In this document: one piece after another, positions 8,501-16,525 of the stretch
Layout: each line of letters begins with the position of its first letter
How positions within the stretch are numbered: the first letter of the stretch is position 1
NCBI GenBank assembly: GCA_964624535.1
Contig: CAZUXF010000006.1
Span: 1 to 64,000 of the forward strand
Reading direction: 5' to 3'
From: UBA6107 sp964624535
Lineage (GTDB): Bacteria; Chloroflexota; Anaerolineae; Anaerolineales; Anaerolineaceae
DNA: 64,000 bases
Notes under the pieces: model-generated
Databases searched by the model: none
What the model saw: only the letters and a program-made list of their open reading frames with translations
Told to the model about the DNA's origin: nothing
Made by a program: the position numbers and the translations under genes

Positions 8501-8536
8501 CCCCCGGGATCTTGAAGAACCCGGGGGTCTTTTTGT
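8501..8536 (+). terminator. Terminator of msrA, possibly bidirectional
   Basis: CCCCCGGG (8501-8508) pairs with CCCGGGGG (8520-8527), followed by TCTTTTTGT. It also lies just past the minus-strand gene ending at 8548, where the reverse-strand U-tract (TTTGTGTTATT) is weaker. Confidence 0.85.
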
Positions 8537-8547
8537 TTATTTCACGA

Positions 8548-9084
8548 TCAACCCGCGACCTGGTCTGGCTCCTGCTGCGGTTCCACAGGGGCTGGTTCAG
8601 GTGTGCCATAATATCCAATGATCAGCGCGTAGATGCCGTTGCCGGCTTTGGGCGTGCACGCCCAGGTGCGCGTGCCTTCCGCGCCGGGGGTCACCGTAGT
8701 GGCTTGCGGCACCCACTTGGTGCCGTTCCACATGCGGATCGTGCCCGTCCATTTGTAGCGGTAGAGCGGGAAGTCGAAGCAGATCTTCACCGTCTCGCCG
8801 GCGGCCAGGCCGCTGACCTCCACGCCGTTGCCGCCAAACTGGGCCTGCCCGAGCGTGAAGCCGATGGGGAAGATCTTGCCGCCGGAACCGGTCTGCGTGC
8901 CGGGCAGGTCGGGCGGGGTGACAATGGCCGCGTCCGCATCAACCCCCGTTGGCTCGGTCACCACCGGGTCGATGAACGCGTTGGGATTGGTGATCAGGAT
9001 CATGACCGGTGCGGTGGCGGCGAGGATGGCGACGAGCGACAATGTGATCAATCGAATGACGATTTTCTTGCTTGTCTTGTTCAT
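8548..9084 (-). CDS. Exported protein, paralogue of the gene at 10332-10838
   Basis: A 178-residue protein with an N-terminal membrane or signal segment (IVIRLITLSLVAILAATAPV) and a conserved globular part with IGFTLGQAQFGGNGVEVSGL, KICFDFPLYRYKWTG and MWNGTKWVP, followed by TWAC and a C-terminal GYYGTPEPAP tail. The blocks align with the paralogue at 10332-10838. Two cysteines (in KICFDF and TWAC) are shared and could form a disulphide. The family is unknown to me. An ATG 10 codons upstream exists, but AAGGAG sits correctly before the ATG at 9084. It lies directly downstream of the riboswitch-controlled protease but has its own promoter. Confidence 0.8.
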   Translation of the reverse strand: MNKTSKKIVIRLITLSLVAILAATAPVMILITNPNAFIDPVVTEPTGVDADAAIVTPPDLPGTQTGSGGKIFPIGFTLGQAQFGGNGVEVSGLAAGETVKICFDFPLYRYKWTGTIRMWNGTKWVPQATTVTPGAEGTRTWACTPKAGNGIYALIIGYYGTPEPAPVEPQQEPDQVAG

Positions 9085-9098
9085 ACCTTCTCCTTTCC

Positions 9099-9127
9099 AT
9101 ATAACAACCAACACCCTTGCAGGTCAA
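9099..9127 (-). promoter_or_regulatory. Promoter of the exported-protein gene ending at 8548
   Basis: On the minus strand TTGACC (9127-9122) and TTATAT (9104-9099) are 17 bp apart. The -35 box overlaps the U-tract of the protease terminator, so the cassette is packed with almost no spacer. Confidence 0.6.
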
Positions 9128-9165
9128 AAAAATAAAACCACCCGAAACCGTTCATGTCTCGGGTG
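9125..9165 (-). terminator. Terminator of the trypsin-like protease
   Basis: On the minus strand CACCCGA (9165-9159) pairs with TCGGGTG (9145-9139), followed by GGTTTTATTTTTTT. It lies 13 bp past the protease stop codon. Confidence 0.8.
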
Positions 9166-9177
9166 AATGTTGCCGGT

Positions 9178-9993
9178 TTACTGGTAATGAGCGGCGATGA
9201 AATCGAGCACGTTCTGGCGGTCGAGTCTGAAGACGCCGCCGGTGCCCGCGCAGTTACCGTTGATGCCGAAGGAGGTCACGCCAGCGATGACGTTGGAATC
9301 ACCGATAAAGTTCGGGCCGCCGGAATCACCAAAGCAGGTTCCGCCGGTGTTGGCGTTGTTCGAGAGCAGCAGCGAGAAGTCGCCCGTAAAGCCGGGGACG
9401 TTGATCTGCAGCAGGCGCGGATAAGCCACCATGCGCACCTTGACGTTGTGGGTCTTCCAATAGGAAGCGTCGGGGAAGGATTGCTGCAGGCCGTAACCCA
9501 CCGAGGTGAAGGTCAATTTATTCAGCCCGCGTTTGGTTTTATAGGCGTCCAGCTGGTTGGCCGTGGGCAGCGCGCCGTATTCGTCCAGGTAGCGGGGTTC
9601 GCTCAAGCGGATCACGCCCACGTCATGCAGCACAAAAGAGCCGGTCTCGAAGAGGGGATGCGTCCACCAGGCTTCAGCCTCAATGGCGTTCGGTCCGGCG
9701 TATGGATAATTGTTGTCGCCGGTCTGCACATCCGCTTCGGTGAAGACACGCATGCCAGAATACACCCCGTCAGGATAGTTCGAGGTGCAATGGCCGGCGG
9801 TGACCACCGTCCAGGGCGAGATCTGCGTGCCGCTGCAGCGGTACATCGGCTCGCCGCCAACTTCCATCAGGATCAACACGACGTAGGGATGACCTTCGCC
9901 GTCCAGTTCGCCGTCCGTGACGGCGCTGGCAGTGCCAACCAACCCAAATACCAACATCAAAGTGATCAGAATTGCCAAGACAGATCTTTTCAT
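9178..9993 (-). CDS. Secreted trypsin-like (S1) serine protease
   Basis: A 271-residue protein with a Sec signal peptide (AILITLMLVFGLVGTASA) and a chymotrypsin-fold domain. The triad is visible: His68 in TAGHC, Asp124 in LHDVGVIRL and Ser224 in GDSGGP. The frame extends 28 codons upstream, but the ATG at 9993 has GGAGGAAAA before it and begins the signal peptide. Its leader carries a GEMM-I riboswitch and terminator, so expression is predicted to rise with cyclic dinucleotide. Two paralogous exported proteins flank it and may be substrates, partners or co-exported factors; that is inference. Confidence 0.92.
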   Translation of the reverse strand: MKRSVLAILITLMLVFGLVGTASAVTDGELDGEGHPYVVLILMEVGGEPMYRCSGTQISPWTVVTAGHCTSNYPDGVYSGMRVFTEADVQTGDNNYPYAGPNAIEAEAWWTHPLFETGSFVLHDVGVIRLSEPRYLDEYGALPTANQLDAYKTKRGLNKLTFTSVGYGLQQSFPDASYWKTHNVKVRMVAYPRLLQINVPGFTGDFSLLLSNNANTGGTCFGDSGGPNFIGDSNVIAGVTSFGINGNCAGTGGVFRLDRQNVLDFIAAHYQ

Positions 9994-10077
9994 TTTTCCT
10001 CCGGTAGATAGATTGAACTGATTATGAATGAAGCCCAAATTACAAATCCTATTCTCGTCCGCCCTCCTGACCGGCAA

Positions 10078-10108
10078 ACAAAAAACTGCCGAAGATGATT
10101 TTTCGGCA
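10078..10108 (-). terminator. Riboswitch expression platform: intrinsic terminator
   Basis: On the minus strand CTGCCGAA (10108-10101) pairs with TTCGGCAG (10092-10085), followed by TTTTTGTTTG. It lies about 85 nt before the protease ATG. Its 5' arm shares bases 10104-10108 with the 3' strand of the aptamer, so the two folds exclude each other. Confidence 0.85.
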
Positions 10109-10167
10109 GTCTGGCGATCTGAAATTCAGACCCATGACTTTGCGCCCCTGTTTCACAGCAGGTTTGC
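10104..10167 (-). ncRNA. GEMM-I (c-di-GMP-I type) riboswitch
   Basis: Read on the minus strand, the element has GGCAAACC (10167-10160), a helix CCTG/CAGG capped by a GAAA-containing loop, then GGCGCAAAGTC and GGGTCTG, and closes with GACTGCC. A three-way junction can be drawn: GGC/GCC closing stem, the GAAA-loop arm, and an arm with AGUC/GACU plus GGUCUG/CAGAUC. These are the defining blocks of the c-di-GMP-I class. The base 5' of CAAACC is G, as in c-di-GMP binders, though 3',3'-cGAMP variants belong to the same class. Ligand binding would hold GACTGCC and stop the terminator from forming: an ON switch for the secreted protease. Confidence 0.87.
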
Positions 10168-10204
10168 CTTTTCGATTCGCTCGAGGATCATTCGAGTCCC
10201 CTCC

Positions 10205-10233
10205 ATATTAGCGATTCTTTGAAACTTTTTCAA
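10205..10233 (-). promoter_or_regulatory. Promoter of the riboswitch-protease transcript
   Basis: On the minus strand TTGAAA (10233-10228) and TAATAT (10210-10205) are 17 bp apart. Transcription would start near 10198, followed by a small hairpin (CTCGA/TCGAG) and then the aptamer. Confidence 0.65.
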
Positions 10234-10285
10234 GTAGGGAACGTGGTTAACCAACACTCATGCATGATAAATAAATCGCTCGCAT

Positions 10286-10316
10286 AATAAAATACCCCGG
10301 CACAAGACCGGGGTAT
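10286..10316 (-). terminator. Terminator of the exported-protein gene 10332-10838
   Basis: Perfect 9-bp arms: ATACCCCGG on the minus strand at 10316-10308 pairs with 10300-10292, followed by TTTATTATG. It isolates the downstream riboswitch unit from the upstream gene. Confidence 0.8.
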
Positions 10317-10331
10317 CTCAAAGAGAAGAAC

Positions 10332-10838
10332 TTAATCGATAAATTCGGTTTCAAGCACCGCTGGCTCGGGAGGTCCATAATAACCCATTAAGAGAGCGAA
10401 GGTGCCGTTTTCGGATGTCATCGCGCAAGCCCAGGTGTTAGAACCTTCAACACCAGGGGTGACCGTGGTTCCCAAAGGAACCCACTTGGTGCCGTTCCAC
10501 TGATAGACGCCACCTGCCCATTTGAAGTTGTACCACGGGAAATCAAAGCATAGTTTCGCGCTTTCACCCGCCTGCAGCCCAGAGATGCTCAGTCCATTGC
10601 CGCCAAACTGTTTCTGTCCGGTCGTGAAACCCACGGGCAAAACCAACCCACCGGGGCCGTCCACGGTGCCGGGAAGCAACACCGGGGTGAGAACCGTGGC
10701 AACAAAAGTGCTGCCGGGCGCGCCGGGGAAGGTCATTGGGTCAGCGAATTCAACCGTAGCCTTCGCCACGCTCAAACCGCCCGCCAGTACTGCCAGCATA
10801 AGAAGCCCGGCAACAAAAAATACCCTAAATTTCTTCAT
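10332..10838 (-). CDS. Exported protein, paralogue of the gene at 8548-9084
   Basis: A 168-residue protein with a signal peptide (VFFVAGLLMLAVLAGGLSVA, cleavage near AKA) and the conserved blocks VGFTTGQKQFGGNGLSISGL, KLCFDFPWYNFKWAG, WNGTKWVPLGTTVTPG, TWAC and GYYGPPEP. These match the paralogue on the other side of the protease almost block for block. No known family recognised. AAGGAG precedes the ATG. The two conserved cysteines suggest one disulphide outside the membrane. Confidence 0.82.
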   Translation of the reverse strand: MKKFRVFFVAGLLMLAVLAGGLSVAKATVEFADPMTFPGAPGSTFVATVLTPVLLPGTVDGPGGLVLPVGFTTGQKQFGGNGLSISGLQAGESAKLCFDFPWYNFKWAGGVYQWNGTKWVPLGTTVTPGVEGSNTWACAMTSENGTFALLMGYYGPPEPAVLETEFID

Positions 10839-10965
10839 GATTATCTCCTTTGATTAATCGGACAAATCTTATCCTATTTGTACATCTTTTAAAATAAAAG
10901 TCAATACCCCAATTGAAACATCCTCAATTTCGCACATATTCTTATAATTGCTCCATTAAATAAAA

Positions 10966-10992
10966 ACACCCCACCTTTTTCCGATGGGGTGT
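10966..10992 (-). terminator. Terminator of the chemoreceptor gene
   Basis: ACACCCCA (10966-10973) and TGGGGTGT (10985-10992) form an 8-bp stem flanked by A-runs on the left and T-runs on the right, so it can work in both directions. It lies 20 bp past the chemoreceptor stop. Confidence 0.8.
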
Positions 10993-11012
10993 TTTCAGTA
11001 ATAATCACATAT

Positions 11013-13013
11013 TTAGATCTTAAATTGAGCCACGACATCTTTCAATTGTTCAGCGAGTTTGGCCAATTCCATGGCCGAAGAATTGACTTCCTGGATCTGG
11101 GCGGCCATCTCTTCCGTGGAGGCGGAGACTTCCTCCACCGCCGCGGAGTTTTCTTCGGAGACTGAAGCGATGTTTTCGATCGCCTGGCTTACCTCAGACG
11201 ATGAAGCGGCCATCTCTTCGGTGGAGGCCGTGTTTTGTTCCACTACCGCAGACACGGAATCGACCGACCCGACCAGCTCATTGGCTGACCTGGACATCTG
11301 TTCAGCGGCCGAAGCGGCATCCACGGCTTCTTTGCGCAATTTTTGTGAAACCGATTCGATTGCGCCAAGCGCCTTGCCGGCCTTTTCGGCCATGCTCACT
11401 CCCGATTCCACCTCTCGCGCGCCGTCATCCATGGCGATCACGGCTTCTTTGACGATGCGTTGGATACCCACCACCAATTCGCCGATCTGTTTCGCCGATG
11501 AGGACGAGCGTTCAGCCAGTTTGCGCACTTCAACCGCGACTACTGCAAAGCCCTTTCCGGCTTCCCCGGCACGCGCCGCTTCGATGGCAGCGTTTAATGC
11601 CAGCAGGTTGGTCTGTGAGGCGATATCTTCGATCATTTCGATGATGGCGCCGATCTCACCTGAACGGTTGCCCATCTCTTGCACTTTCTCAGCAGACAAC
11701 CCGACCTTGGATTTGATCCTGACCATGCCACCCAGGGTGTCGGTCACCGTTGCGGATCCTTCCTTGGCGGCGTTGGCAGCATTATCCGATTCACGCACCA
11801 CGGCGGCCGCGTTGCCGGCCACATGGTTGATGACCTCACTGAGTTGGTTGGTGAGAATGGCAGCCCGGCTCGTGGCGCTTGCCTGTTCCTGGGCGCCGCT
11901 GGCAACGCCGTCGATGGCACGGGTCATCTGTTCCACAGAAAGCGCCGTTTTATTCACCGATTCCGTCTGTTGAGTGATGCCGCTGGCCACCTGTTGGATG
12001 GTGCGTGCGATCTGGTTGGTTGCTTCAGAAGATTCACTCGCGGCGTTGGCCAACATTACGGAAGATTGATTCAGTTGTTCGGCGTTTTCGGCCAATTTTT
12101 CAACGATGGCGCGTAAACCACCGGTCATTTTTACCATACTGTGGCCGAGCTCGTCTTTGTCTCCGCGCGGGTCGACCTTGATGGTCAGGTCACCGTTGGC
12201 GATCAACGCCATTTGGTCGGCCATGTAAGCCAGGTAACCTTGCGTGCCGCCCAAGGCGCGGCCCATTTCGCCAAACTCGTCTTTACGAGAATTATTGCGC
12301 TTCTTAACCGCGTCCGAGAGTTCCCGCGAAAGATCCCCATTTTTAAGACGATTGAGGGAACCCACAAATACTTTGACTGGCTTCAGAATGCTGTTGGAGA
12401 TGACGTAAACAAGCACCATCCCGAAGATCAACGCGCCGCCGCCCCCAATGATCAATACCCACAGCGCGAAATTGCGTGCATCTTGTGATTGGGCTTTAAC
12501 ATCTTCAACCGCGCCCAGGTTTTGATCCGCGGATTGCTCAAGTTGCCCGACGACCGCGTCAAAAGCCGCGCCAGCAGCGCCGTTGGCATTGAGCGCCGTT
12601 CCTGCCAGACCGGTCTGACCCGCCTCCATCTTGGTGATCACATCCGTCACCGCGGTTTTGTAGGTTTCCCATACCGCGAGCAGGCTTCCAGAATCGACAC
12701 TTTCCGACACGGAATCGGCATAAAAAACAAAATCCGCGTCCAGGGTTTCAAGCCTGGTTTTGGCACTTTCCAGGTCATAGATGGCCCGGTTTTTGACCGT
12801 GGTGGTCAAATTGGTTTGAAACTCAGAAAGCGAAGCCTTCATCCCGTTGGATTGCTCTACCTGCATGCTCAAAGCGTAGAGGTGGTCCACACGATCCAAG
12901 GATGACTTGGTATTATAAAAATCAGCAACCGCTACCCCCACAACGATCAAGATCAAAAGGAACGCGAGCAGAAACAATTTCAATCTGATCTTCATGTGGT
13001 CAAGAAATCTCAT
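11013..13013 (-). CDS. Methyl-accepting chemotaxis protein
   Basis: A transmembrane chemoreceptor of 666 residues. TM1 is near the N-terminus (LKLFLLAFLLILIVVGVAVA), followed by a helical extracytoplasmic sensor of about 150 residues, TM2 (LWVLIIGGGGALIFGMVLVY), a HAMP region, and the long signalling coiled coil. The hairpin tip is conserved: MIEDIASQTNLLALNAAIEA and ARAGEAGKGFAVVAVEVRKL. The frame can extend to 13034, but GGAGG precedes the ATG at 13013. No CheA or CheW gene is nearby, so it feeds a pathway encoded elsewhere. The ligand is not predictable. Confidence 0.92.
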   Translation of the reverse strand: MRFLDHMKIRLKLFLLAFLLILIVVGVAVADFYNTKSSLDRVDHLYALSMQVEQSNGMKASLSEFQTNLTTTVKNRAIYDLESAKTRLETLDADFVFYADSVSESVDSGSLLAVWETYKTAVTDVITKMEAGQTGLAGTALNANGAAGAAFDAVVGQLEQSADQNLGAVEDVKAQSQDARNFALWVLIIGGGGALIFGMVLVYVISNSILKPVKVFVGSLNRLKNGDLSRELSDAVKKRNNSRKDEFGEMGRALGGTQGYLAYMADQMALIANGDLTIKVDPRGDKDELGHSMVKMTGGLRAIVEKLAENAEQLNQSSVMLANAASESSEATNQIARTIQQVASGITQQTESVNKTALSVEQMTRAIDGVASGAQEQASATSRAAILTNQLSEVINHVAGNAAAVVRESDNAANAAKEGSATVTDTLGGMVRIKSKVGLSAEKVQEMGNRSGEIGAIIEMIEDIASQTNLLALNAAIEAARAGEAGKGFAVVAVEVRKLAERSSSSAKQIGELVVGIQRIVKEAVIAMDDGAREVESGVSMAEKAGKALGAIESVSQKLRKEAVDAASAAEQMSRSANELVGSVDSVSAVVEQNTASTEEMAASSSEVSQAIENIASVSEENSAAVEEVSASTEEMAAQIQEVNSSAMELAKLAEQLKDVVAQFKI

Positions 13014-13435
13014 GCAATCCTCCACGGCAGTCAAGGTTATTTCAACGAAGTGGCGGTTTAGCCCACATCGGGGTTACAGCTCCCAATTCATAGTCTCAAG
13101 TCTCGCAAGGGCTTTACCAATAATCCGGACGATTTACAACCATCGTCGGAAAACCACAATTCGTAAGAACATTATTGAATTGATACTCATTTTTATCTTA
13201 AAAATGGTCATTAAACAGTAAACATTAGGTTAATTTTCGGCTGTTTTCATCGTTTCTTTGTTATTTGACCTCACCCTTAACGTTTTTGAAAGTTGACAGG
13301 GTGGGGATTATTATCATTGGTAGCGTGACGTTCAGAGTTTAAGGGCAATTTTCAGTTCTTCCGTTGCCTTTGGATTTTTCCGGTGTTATATAAGATTAAG
13401 CAGATAAAATAGGTCGCAAGCCACATCCGTTTTAA
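13014..13435. other. Intergenic region between divergent chemoreceptor and degV
   Basis: About 490 bp separate the two divergent starts. No gene is supported; the small frame at 12994-13221 has no family-like sequence. An imperfect inverted repeat GACGAT..ATCGTC lies at about 13123-13150. A lone TTGACA at 13293 lacks a well-spaced -10 box. Confidence 0.5.
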
Positions 13436-13463
13436 TTGACTATCGAGCATAATACGGTAAATT
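13436..13463 (+). promoter_or_regulatory. Candidate promoter of degV
   Basis: TTGACT (13436-13441) and TAAATT (13458-13463) are 16 bp apart; the start codon is 38 bp further, preceded by GAGGAAAG. Confidence 0.45.
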
Positions 13464-13500
13464 AGAGTTTTCATCCAACTTTCAGACTGAGGAAAGAAAT

Positions 13501-14355
13501 ATGCCAAAAATTCACGTCATCACCGACACTGATTCCAACCTTCCACTTGAAATGGCACAGAAGTGGAACATTCAACAGGTCCCCATCACCATTCAGTTTG
13601 GTGAGGAATCATTTGCAGATAATTTGGAAATTCAAAACGAGGAACTTTTTGCCAGAATCGACAAGTTGGGCAAACTTCCAACCACCGCCGCCCCTTCGCC
13701 AGCTGCCTTTGCCAAAGCATTCCGTGCTGCTTTTGACACTGGCGCGGAATCCGTGATCTGTGTGTGCGTGGGCAGCAAGGTCAGCCGAACTTACGAAAGC
13801 GCGCTCTCTGCCGCCAGCGATTTCACCGGCAAGAAGATCACCGTTATCGATTCTGAACACGTCAGCCTGGCTCAAGGCATTATGGCATTGGCAGCCGCCG
13901 AGGCAATCGCCGCTGGCGCGAATCATGAAGAAGCCGTGGCGAAAGCCAATAGCCTAAAAAACCGCTTAGTCCTTTATGGTTCCCTTTCCACCCTGAAATA
14001 TTTAGCCCTTGGCGGACGAGTCAGCACGATCGCGGCCAGCATGGCCAACATGTTGAATATCCGTCCAATCTTGTGCATGAAAAACGGCAAACTTGACCTG
14101 CTCGAGAAGGTACGCACGCGTAAGGCCGCCATGGATCGCCTCGTGGAATTGGTCAGCCAGGCAGTCGGAAACAAATCCGTTGAAACCATGTACATACTTC
14201 ACGTGCTCAACCTCGAAGACGCCAGCGTGCTGGAGCAAAAACTGCGTGAAAAGATCGCGGTGCCTGAGATCGTCCCGCACGTAGCGTTTGGCCCGGGGCT
14301 ATCGGTGCATGCCGGCGCGGGCCTGGTGGGCGTGGTGGCATTGATCCGCGAATAA
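13501..14355 (+). CDS. DegV family fatty-acid-binding protein
   Basis: A 284-residue protein matching the DegV family, which bind long-chain fatty acids and in Firmicutes act as FakB partners of the fatty acid kinase FakA. The start HVITDTDSNLP, the loop AAPSPAAFAKAF and VGSKVSRTYESALSA are characteristic. FakA is not in the window. GAGGAAAG gives a good ribosome binding site. It is monocistronic and ends at a strong terminator. Confidence 0.9.
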   Translation: MPKIHVITDTDSNLPLEMAQKWNIQQVPITIQFGEESFADNLEIQNEELFARIDKLGKLPTTAAPSPAAFAKAFRAAFDTGAESVICVCVGSKVSRTYESALSAASDFTGKKITVIDSEHVSLAQGIMALAAAEAIAAGANHEEAVAKANSLKNRLVLYGSLSTLKYLALGGRVSTIAASMANMLNIRPILCMKNGKLDLLEKVRTRKAAMDRLVELVSQAVGNKSVETMYILHVLNLEDASVLEQKLREKIAVPEIVPHVAFGPGLSVHAGAGLVGVVALIRE

Positions 14356-14378
14356 GCCAAAACGATCATTAAAAGAGA

Positions 14379-14418
14379 AACGATCCGCCGATTAAGTTCA
14401 TCGTGCGGATCGTTTTAT
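14379..14418 (+). terminator. Terminator between degV and ywbE
   Basis: AACGATCCGC (14379-14388) pairs perfectly with GCGGATCGTT (14405-14414), followed by TTATTT. The minus-strand gene ywbE stops just to the right, so the hairpin may also serve it. Confidence 0.85.
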
Positions 14419-14419
14419 T

Positions 14420-14620
14420 TCATTCGATCAATTTTTGCACCCGGCCAACTTTGCCGCCGGTGAGCACCACCTTGATGCCGTGCGGGTGGTCGGGGCTTTT
14501 GGTCAACAACCTGGCCACGATGCCTTCGGTTTCGATGCCGGTGGACTGGTTCTGTTTTTCAATGATACAGACTCTTGATCCGATGCGGATTTCCAATCGT
14601 TTTGGGGTTAAAGACTGCAT
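14420..14620 (-). CDS. YwbE family protein
   Basis: A 66-residue protein with the conserved block TEGIVARLLTKSPDHPHGIK and VGRVQKLIE at the end, matching the small YwbE family (DUF2196) of unknown function. The length is normal. It starts 26 bp after the DEAD-box helicase stop on the same strand and very probably shares its transcript, which hints at an RNA-related or cold-shock role (inference). Confidence 0.85.
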   Translation of the reverse strand: MQSLTPKRLEIRIGSRVCIIEKQNQSTGIETEGIVARLLTKSPDHPHGIKVVLTGGKVGRVQKLIE

Positions 14621-14646
14621 CCATACCTCGCGGTCGTTGGGGTGAT

Positions 14647-16323
14647 TCAGTCAGCCAACCGTAACATCACGGGTTTACCGCGCAGGCGATATTTACCTGT
14701 ACTGGCCTGCAGCACCATTTTCACGTGCTGCTCCATCACATCCACAAAGGTGTGGTCACTGCGGATGTCGATCTCGCCGATCGCCCGTCCGGGAATGCCC
14801 GATTCGCTGGCGATGGCGCCCACCACATCACCCGGGCGGATGCCGTTGGCGTTGCCGAGATTCATCCACAAACGCACCATGCCCGGCTCGTTTTTCCCAC
14901 GCGGGGCTTTCTTAGCATCCGTACCTGGTTTGGAGAAAGTTTTTTCTTTCTGCCTCTCGGTGGCTCCGCGTCGTTCTTCGATTTGGCGGAACTTTGGCTC
15001 CCGAACTGGTTCCAGGATCTCTTTTGTCGAGATGGTACCTTCCGTGGATCGGATGAGGCGGATGGAGGCAACCGCAATCTCCATCGGGGATAAACCCAGA
15101 CCACTCATGCGCTCAACCAGTTCTTTTTCAGATTGAGTGACACCAGCCACCAACTGCTCAGAGAGGCGGTTGATCAGCCGTTCTTCACGTTTGGCCTTGA
15201 CCACGTCAGCGGAGGGCAATGAAAACTCGATCATGGGTTGTTTGGTGAAATACTGGATCTGGTTTTGCCGGCCGCGTTCTTTAGGGGTGAGGAGCGTGAT
15301 TGCCACGCCTTTTTTGCCAGCCCGACCGGTGCGTCCGATGCGATGGACATAATCTTCGGCATCGGCGGGCACGTCGTAGTTGAAAACATGCGAAACTCCG
15401 GCGATATCCAACCCGCGGGCGGCTACGTCCGTTGCCACCAACAGGGTGATCTGCCCCTGGCGGAACTTGTTTAGAACCTGTTCACGGCGCGCCTGGTTCA
15501 GGTCACCGTGCAAAGAATCAGAGGCGAAACCCATGCGGATTAGCTCGTCTGACAATTCCTGGGTGCGCGCCTTCGTCCGCGCGAAGATCAGCGCGCTTGA
15601 AACCTCTTCGGTTTCGAGTAAGCGGGTTAAGGCGGAAAGTTTGTTTTCTTCATGGATGCGGCAGACACGCTGTTCGGTATCCGCGACGGTCAAATGCTCG
15701 GGGCTTACCGAAATTCGTGCTGGTTGCTTGAGATAACGGTTGGCCAATTTTTGAATGGCGGCGGGCAGCGTCGCGCTAAACAAAGCGATCTGCCGTTCTT
15801 CGTTCAATTCCTTGAGGATCAACTCCACGTCATCGATGAAACCCATGGCCAGCATCTCGTCAGCTTCGTCAAGAACGAGCATGCGCACTTCATTCAGGTG
15901 GAGGATTTTTTGTTTAATGAGATCCAACAACCTGCCGGGGGTCCCAACGACCACGTCCACGCCACGTTCAAGGGCTTTCACCTGGATGGTGTAGGATTGG
16001 CCGCCGTAAACCGCCAAGACCCTGACCTTTGTTTTTTGAGCAAGCATTAATGCCGCGTCCGCGACTTGCTTGGCAAGTTCGCGAGTTGGAGCTAAAACCA
16101 AAGCCTGCACCCGACCTTGTGAGGGTTCAAGCCTTTGCAGCATCGGCAGCATAAAGGCTGCTGTCTTTCCGGTGCCGGTTTGGGCCTGACCAATCACATC
16201 CCGCCCCTCTAACAACAGGGGAATCGCTGAGCTCTGAATAGGAGTGGGATCCGAAAACCCCATCTTCTCGACGGCCTGCACGAACTCGGGTTGCAGACCT
16301 AATTCTTCAAAAGGTGAAACCAT
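14647..16323 (-). CDS. DEAD-box ATP-dependent RNA helicase (DeaD/CsdA type)
   Basis: RNA helicase of 558 residues that remodels structured RNA in ribosome assembly and mRNA decay. All motifs are visible: the Q-motif region PTPIQSSAIP, Walker A AQTGTGKTAA, LVLDEADEML, SATLPAAIQ, and HRIGRTGRAGKKG. The C-terminal domain VRLWMNLGNANGIRPGDVVG to the stop is the DbpA/CsdA-type RNA-binding domain, with a charged linker before it. The leader holds a terminator hairpin (16344-16378), so expression may be controlled by attenuation. YwbE follows. Confidence 0.95.
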   Translation of the reverse strand: MVSPFEELGLQPEFVQAVEKMGFSDPTPIQSSAIPLLLEGRDVIGQAQTGTGKTAAFMLPMLQRLEPSQGRVQALVLAPTRELAKQVADAALMLAQKTKVRVLAVYGGQSYTIQVKALERGVDVVVGTPGRLLDLIKQKILHLNEVRMLVLDEADEMLAMGFIDDVELILKELNEERQIALFSATLPAAIQKLANRYLKQPARISVSPEHLTVADTEQRVCRIHEENKLSALTRLLETEEVSSALIFARTKARTQELSDELIRMGFASDSLHGDLNQARREQVLNKFRQGQITLLVATDVAARGLDIAGVSHVFNYDVPADAEDYVHRIGRTGRAGKKGVAITLLTPKERGRQNQIQYFTKQPMIEFSLPSADVVKAKREERLINRLSEQLVAGVTQSEKELVERMSGLGLSPMEIAVASIRLIRSTEGTISTKEILEPVREPKFRQIEERRGATERQKEKTFSKPGTDAKKAPRGKNEPGMVRLWMNLGNANGIRPGDVVGAIASESGIPGRAIGEIDIRSDHTFVDVMEQHVKMVLQASTGKYRLRGKPVMLRLAD

Positions 16324-16343
16324 TAACTACTCCTGTTAACACA

Positions 16344-16378
16344 CAAAAAAAGTACCCTTCCGGAACCGGCAGGGTACT
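16344..16378 (-). terminator. Terminator in the leader of the DEAD-box helicase
   Basis: On the minus strand AGTACCCT (16378-16371) pairs with AGGGTACT (16358-16351), with an inner CCGG/CCGG extension, followed by seven U. It lies 21 bp before the helicase ATG and about 40 bp after the predicted transcription start, with no upstream gene on that strand. It must therefore act on the helicase's own transcript. Confidence 0.75.
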
Positions 16379-16425
16379 CTAACCACGCACGATTATGACC
16401 TGCGGCAATTGCTTCCGCTGGATGA

Positions 16426-16434
16426 ATTATACCA
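16426..16434 (-). promoter_or_regulatory. Extended -10 promoter of the helicase operon
   Basis: On the minus strand the sequence is TGGTATAAT, a perfect -10 with the TGn extension. The transcript would begin near 16419. The same nonamer occurs before the genes at 34837 and 37841. Confidence 0.6.
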
Positions 16435-16525
16435 TCCTTTTAGATTGCATGTTGTTCACGATCGTCCTCTGAATTCGTTCGATGCCGTATAATTGAGGTG
16501 CCAAATTCATACTCAGGAGAAATTC

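Noticed and set aside
9154..10011. Plus-strand frame of 285 codons
   Set aside because: It is antisense to the trypsin-like protease, whose triad and signal peptide are clear on the other strand.
11059..11973. Plus-strand frame of 304 codons
   Set aside because: Low-complexity Ser/Ala-rich shadow of the chemoreceptor signalling domain.
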